DNA of 10,000 bases, from contig VSJD01000307.1 of assembly GCA_008636095.1 (NCBI GenBank), forward strand, positions 1-10,000, given 5' to 3'. The stretch's first letter is position 1. Each line of letters opens with the position of its first letter. The notes beneath the pieces were generated by a model. That model was given only the letters and a program-made list of their open reading frames with translations. It was not told the DNA's origin and did no database searches. Positions 7,009 to 10,000 of this stretch are shown here, piece by piece. This DNA comes from Kiritimatiellota bacterium. GTDB taxonomy: Bacteria > Verrucomicrobiota > Kiritimatiellia > JAAZAB01. A program made the translations under genes and the position numbers.

Positions 7009-7070
7009 TTCTATCCACGGTAGAAGCCAACCTCCGGGTGGCCTGCAGGCTTATTCCTTCCCCGTTGGGG
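7009..7070. repeat. Cluster of small inverted repeats between kinase and aspT
   Basis: Four adjacent structures are visible. TTCTATCC and GGTAGAA form an imperfect inverted repeat at 7009-7025. A 7-pair stem with one mismatch and a TCC loop occupies 7026-7042. GCCTGCAGGC is a 10-bp palindrome at 7041-7050. CCCC-GTT-GGGG lies at 7060-7070. The region is downstream of the kinase stop and upstream of the aspT promoter. The stretch GGTAGAAGCC (7019-7028) resembles the GGTAGAGCC that begins unit 2 of the ansB-leader repeat, so this may be a decayed member of that family. No U-run follows on the minus strand, so a standard terminator is not supported. Confidence 0.35.
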
Positions 7071-7120
7071 TGTCGTCGTGCCGCCCGAACTTGCTACAGT
7101 CTTCAGCCTGTCTTCGCGAT

Positions 7121-8398
7121 TTAGACCTCGATCACGGCGGTCAGGTTGTCGGCGGCAAAATGCGGATTAAGCGTGCCCGTATCCTCGTCCACGAGCTTGT
7201 GGAGATATGCTTCCAACTCGCGTTCGTATTCGCATTCGCGCTCACTGTCGCTGAGCCATTGACGGGCTGACATCAGGCTGTGCTCGCCGGATTCGGCTTC
7301 CCTGGCGCTGTCATACCGGTTGACCATGTCTGGTTCGAGGAAATGTTTCAACACGTGAATGAATTCAATGTTGCCCAGAACCTCGTTCGGCAGGTATTGC
7401 TCGATCCGGCTGGCCAGGGTGGTTTTAAAATCCAGCAGATTGTTTTCGTTGGAATCGGCCAGGCTCGCAATCTGGCGCCCTTTCAGCATTTCCAGGCCAA
7501 CCAAGCCGGTACTGAAGATGTCCGATTGAATAAACCCCGGTTCCCGGCGGTGACTTTCCGGTGCCATGTAAAGCGGACTGCCCAGGAGGATGTTCACCGG
7601 TTCTCCGATCCGCGCCGCGCGACCGAAATCAACCAGTTTCACCGTACCCTGGATATTTACCATGATGTTGGTCGGCTTGATGTCGCCGTGAATGAACCCG
7701 TTGGCATGCAACACCGCGATGCCGCGCAGAACATTACGCAGGATATAAAGCGCCAAGCCGGCCTGCAGGCTGACCCGGCCATCCTCCATCCGGAATAACA
7801 CGTTGAGGAAGTGGTCCCATTCCTCGGGAGTACTGCGGGACCGGGCAATTTCCATGTGTTTGCCGTCGATTAGAAACTGCAGGTCCACGCCGTCAATAAT
7901 CTGCATGTGCATGTAGCCGATGCCGTTGCACTCCTCGTAGAAATCGCTTGATACCATGTTAACGTTGTTGATTGGCTGTAAAAGCGATATCTGTTTGGCG
8001 ATCCGGCCCATGTCCGTCCAATACCTGGCCGCGCTGGAATAAATGCCTGGGTCGAACAGCTTGATCGCGTGATGGGTCAGACAGGCACGCGCGCCATGGC
8101 GTGTCGCCAGGAAGACCACCCCCTGTCGTCCGTGACCAAGTTCCTTGACGAACCGATAGGCCACGGGATAGGGGATGGCGCGCGCGCGGATGAGCGCGCG
8201 ATAATGTTCCAGCAGATCCGCAAATTCGCTATCGGCCGGCGCCGGCGGTACGTGGAGCGTGGCCCGGCCATCGCCGGTGGAGCGTCGAGTACCAGGCTCC
8301 GTCAGAGCGCTCTCGCCTGGGCGTCCAGGCGAGGCGCGCTTCGGTGCTGGCGGCGGATCCATGACCACCGTGGATTGCATGGAAGCGAGATCATTCAT
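7121..8398 (-). CDS. Hanks-type serine/threonine protein kinase, soluble
   Basis: This 425-residue protein has a Pro-rich N-terminal tail (about 1-60), a kinase domain (about 78-365) and an acidic, Glu-rich C-terminal tail. Kinase motifs visible are the Gly-rich loop GHGRQGVVF (88-96), the ATP-anchoring Lys113 in HAIKLF, the catalytic loop HGDIKPTN (237-244, Asp239), DFG at 257-259, and MAPES (278-282). The catalytic loop is HGD rather than HRD, a non-RD kinase, so activation-loop control may differ. The helix-C Glu position seems to be Gln136 (AKQISLL), although alignment there is uncertain. No transmembrane segment or PASTA repeat is seen, so it is probably cytoplasmic; its substrate is unknown. 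The ATG at 8398 has no Shine-Dalgarno sequence and sits 8 nt from a TATAAT box, suggesting a leaderless message. Later in-frame ATGs at codons 7 and 13 are alternatives. Confidence 0.9.
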   Translation of the reverse strand: MNDLASMQSTVVMDPPPAPKRASPGRPGESALTEPGTRRSTGDGRATLHVPPAPADSEFADLLEHYRALIRARAIPYPVAYRFVKELGHGRQGVVFLATRHGARACLTHHAIKLFDPGIYSSAARYWTDMGRIAKQISLLQPINNVNMVSSDFYEECNGIGYMHMQIIDGVDLQFLIDGKHMEIARSRSTPEEWDHFLNVLFRMEDGRVSLQAGLALYILRNVLRGIAVLHANGFIHGDIKPTNIMVNIQGTVKLVDFGRAARIGEPVNILLGSPLYMAPESHRREPGFIQSDIFSTGLVGLEMLKGRQIASLADSNENNLLDFKTTLASRIEQYLPNEVLGNIEFIHVLKHFLEPDMVNRYDSAREAESGEHSLMSARQWLSDSERECEYERELEAYLHKLVDEDTGTLNPHFAADNLTAVIEV

Positions 8399-8406
8399 GG
8401 CAACCC

Positions 8407-8434
8407 ATTATAGGCGCAGGCTGCCGCTTGGCAA
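8407..8434 (-). promoter_or_regulatory. Probable promoter of the kinase gene, close enough for a leaderless mRNA
   Basis: On the minus strand TTGCCA (-35, 8434-8429) and a consensus TATAAT (-10, 8412-8407) are separated by 16 bp. The usual start point, about 7 nt past the -10 box, falls at about 8400-8398, on or next to the kinase ATG. The -35 box overlaps one arm of an 8-bp inverted repeat. Confidence 0.5.
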
Positions 8435-8463
8435 GTATTTGTGAGTATTATTCTATGCCAAGC
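8426..8463. repeat. 8-bp perfect inverted repeat in the kinase/secA divergent region
   Basis: GCTTGGCA (8426-8433) and TGCCAAGC (8456-8463) are perfect inverted copies separated by 22 bp, about 30 bp centre to centre or three helical turns. The left arm overlaps the -35 box of the kinase promoter and the right arm lies just upstream of the secA -35 candidate. It could be an operator for a dimeric regulator acting on both genes. The T-run after the right arm is also terminator-like, but no plus-strand gene ends there. Confidence 0.4.
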
Positions 8464-8468
8464 ATTTT

Positions 8469-8497
8469 TTGACAAAGTGCGTCAATCCTGTTAAGTT
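8469..8497 (+). promoter_or_regulatory. Candidate secA promoter with consensus -35
   Basis: TTGACA at 8469-8474 is a perfect -35 box. The best -10 at normal spacing is weak (TTAAGT at 8491-8496 or TAAGTT at 8492-8497). If used, transcription would begin within a few bases of the secA ATG at 8506. A second option is TTGGCA (8428-8433) with TATTCT (8449-8454), spacer 15 bp, giving a leader of about 45 nt. Confidence 0.3.
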
Positions 8498-8505
8498 TCC
8501 TGTTC

Positions 8506-10000
8506 ATGCAATGGCTGATCAATAAAATTGTCGGTACCAAGCACCAGCGCGATCTGCACAAACTACGTCCACAGGTGGAGCGCATCAACGTTCTGGAACA
8601 GGAATACCAAGCCCTTTCCGAAGCCCAGGTGCAGGCCAAGACCGCCGAATTCAAGGACCGCCTGGCACACGGCGCGCCCCTGGATAGTCTGTTGTGCGAG
8701 GCCTTTGCCGTGGTCAAGAATGCCTGCCGTCGGCTGGTAGGCACAACCATCACCGTGTGCGAGCACGAAATGGTCTGGGATATGGTGCCCTTCGATGTTC
8801 AGCTCATGGGTGGCATGGTCCTGCACCAGGGCAAGATCGCCGAGATGGCCACCGGTGAAGGTAAGACCCTCGTGGCCACCATGCCGCTCTACCTCAACGC
8901 TCTGACAGGCGGAAGCGTTCACCTGGTGACGGTCAACGATTATCTGGCGCGCCGCGATTCGCAGTGGATGGGTGCGGTCTTCAAGTACCTGGGACTCACG
9001 GTTGGTTGTATCCAGAACCAGATGAACCAGGCCGAGCGCCGGGCGCAATATGCTTGCGACATCACCTACGGCACGAACAGCGAATTCGGTTTTGATTATC
9101 TCCGTGATAATGGCATGGCCTTTACCCGGGCGGAAGTCGTTCAGCGCGAGCATTTTTATGCGATTGTGGACGAAATTGACAGCATCCTGATTGATGAAGC
9201 CCGTACGCCGCTCATTATTTCCGGTCCCGCGCCTGTTTCTACGCACCAGTACACGGCCATGACGCCGTTGGTGGATCGTCTGGTCCGTAAACAGCGCGAC
9301 CTCTGCAACGTACTGATGCAGGAAGCCAAGGACAGCCTGGATAAAGGCGATACGGAAAAAGCCAAGCAGCGTCTGTACCAGGTCCGTCACGGCATGCCCA
9401 AGCATAAACAACTTCTGCACCAGCTGGAGGAAACGGCGAACCGCAAACTTTTGGAGCAGGTCGAAAACTCGTTTCTTACGGAAATATACAAGGAACAGGC
9501 GCGCGCTCTCCGCGAGGAATTGTTCTTTACCATTGACGAACGCGGGCATGACGCCACGCTGACCGAAAAAGGCTGTGCGGCCATGAATCCGGCCGATCCC
9601 GATGCCTATGTTCTGCCGGACCTGATTTCGCACATGGCCGTCATTGACGGTCAGGCCACCCTTTCGCCGCAGGAGAAATTGGAGCGCAAGCAGGAGATTC
9701 AAAACGCGTTTGCCGAGAAGAGCGAGCGCATCCACAATGTGGACCAGCTGATCCGTGCCTACTGTCTCTATGAAAAAGATGTGGAATATGTGGTCCAGAA
9801 CAACCAGGTGCTGATTGTGGATGAGTTTACTGGACGGATCTTGCCGGGCCGCCGCTGGAGCGATGGCCTGCATCAGGCCGTCGAGGCCAAGGAGGGCGTC
9901 ACGATTGAACGCGAGACACAGACGCTGGCCACGATCACCATTCAGAACTATTTTCGTTTGTACAAGAAATTGGCCGGCATGACCGGCACCGCGGAAACGG
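8506..10000 (+). CDS. secA: Preprotein translocase ATPase SecA, N-terminal part (3' truncated by window)
   Basis: SecA is the ATP-driven motor that pushes unfolded proteins through SecYEG. The first 498 codons are present and the frame runs off the window, about half of a typical SecA. Landmarks are [18 protein letters not shown], Walker A MATGEGKT (114-121, Lys120), VNDYLARRD (143-151), [17 protein letters not shown] (186-202), Walker B DEID (222-225) followed by [17 protein letters not shown], the preprotein-binding region, then [24 protein letters not shown] and [13 protein letters not shown] at the edge. Compared with E. coli SecA there is an extra charged helical segment of several tens of residues between about 262 and 338 ([20 protein letters not shown] onward). 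I recall a similar insertion in PVC/FCB SecA proteins. The ATG at 8506 is chosen because an in-frame TGA at 8470-8472 bounds the frame and no ATG or GTG lies between. No clear Shine-Dalgarno sequence is seen. Confidence 0.96.
   Translation, partial: MQWLINKIVGTKHQRDLHKLRPQVERINVLEQEYQALSEAQVQAKTAEFKDRLAHGAPLDSLLCEAFAVVKNACRRLVGTTITVCEHEMVWDMVPFDVQLMGGMVLHQGKIAEMATGEGKTLVATMPLYLNALTGGSVHLVTVNDYLARRDSQWMGAVFKYLGLTVGCIQNQMNQAERRAQYACDITYGTNSEFGFDYLRDNGMAFTRAEVVQREHFYAIVDEIDSILIDEARTPLIISGPAPVSTHQYTAMTPLVDRLVRKQRDLCNVLMQEAKDSLDKGDTEKAKQRLYQVRHGMPKHKQLLHQLEETANRKLLEQVENSFLTEIYKEQARALREELFFTIDERGHDATLTEKGCAAMNPADPDAYVLPDLISHMAVIDGQATLSPQEKLERKQEIQNAFAEKSERIHNVDQLIRAYCLYEKDVEYVVQNNQVLIVDEFTGRILPGRRWSDGLHQAVEAKEGVTIERETQTLATITIQNYFRLYKKLAGMTGTAET

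Noticed and set aside
7280..7798. Open frame of 172 codons on the plus strand
   Set aside because: Antisense to the kinase domain, whose DFG and catalytic-loop motifs are read on the other strand.
8456..8470. Rho-independent terminator (TGCCAAGC arm plus T-run) on the plus strand
   Set aside because: The loop would be 22 nt, and no plus-strand gene lies upstream for it to terminate.
8563..9873. Open frame of 436 codons on the minus strand
   Set aside because: It lies wholly antisense to secA, which has unmistakable motifs in every region; its His/Gln-rich composition is a codon shadow of secA.

Overview
The window reads as a moderately GC-rich chromosome segment of a Gram-negative bacterium. 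An outer-membrane porin with a signal peptide and C-terminal Phe, plus a periplasmic asparaginase, imply a diderm. The prolyl-tRNA synthetase is the archaeal/eukaryotic-like type, and SecA carries a charged helical insertion of the kind I associate with PVC/FCB bacteria. Together these suggest the PVC superphylum (for example Kiritimatiellota, Lentisphaerota or Verrucomicrobiota). That placement is inference from family memory, not a tree.

Layout. (1) 1-719, plus strand: 3' end of proS. (2) 785-6887, minus strand, transcribed right to left: aspartate:alanine antiporter (aspT), aspartate 4-decarboxylase (aspD), secreted L-asparaginase II (ansB) and a DcaP-like outer-membrane porin. (3) 7121-8398, minus strand: a soluble Hanks-type protein kinase. 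(4) 8506-10000, plus strand: the first 498 codons of secA, divergent from the kinase and running off the window.

The four-gene minus-strand cluster forms a coherent pathway. The porin could admit the substrate, the periplasmic asparaginase turns Asn into Asp plus ammonia, and AspT exchanges Asp for Ala across the inner membrane. AspD decarboxylates Asp to Ala and CO2, consuming a cytoplasmic proton. AspT plus AspD is the known proton-motive metabolic cycle of Tetragenococcus; here it appears extended outward through a diderm envelope. A good extended -10 promoter precedes aspT, and a second promoter candidate precedes ansB.

The gaps inside the cluster are not plain. The ansB leader holds two inverted copies of a 23-bp hairpin unit whose stems differ by compensatory base-pair changes. 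The ansB-porin gap is almost filled by a different double hairpin nested in 19-bp direct repeats and 12-bp inverted ends. A third structured stretch lies between the kinase and aspT. The kinase/secA divergent region has promoter candidates so close to the start codons that leaderless or nearly leaderless transcripts are possible.

The 65 bp between the convergent proS and porin genes (720-784) show no convincing terminator or other feature. No RNA gene, CRISPR array or transposase was seen.
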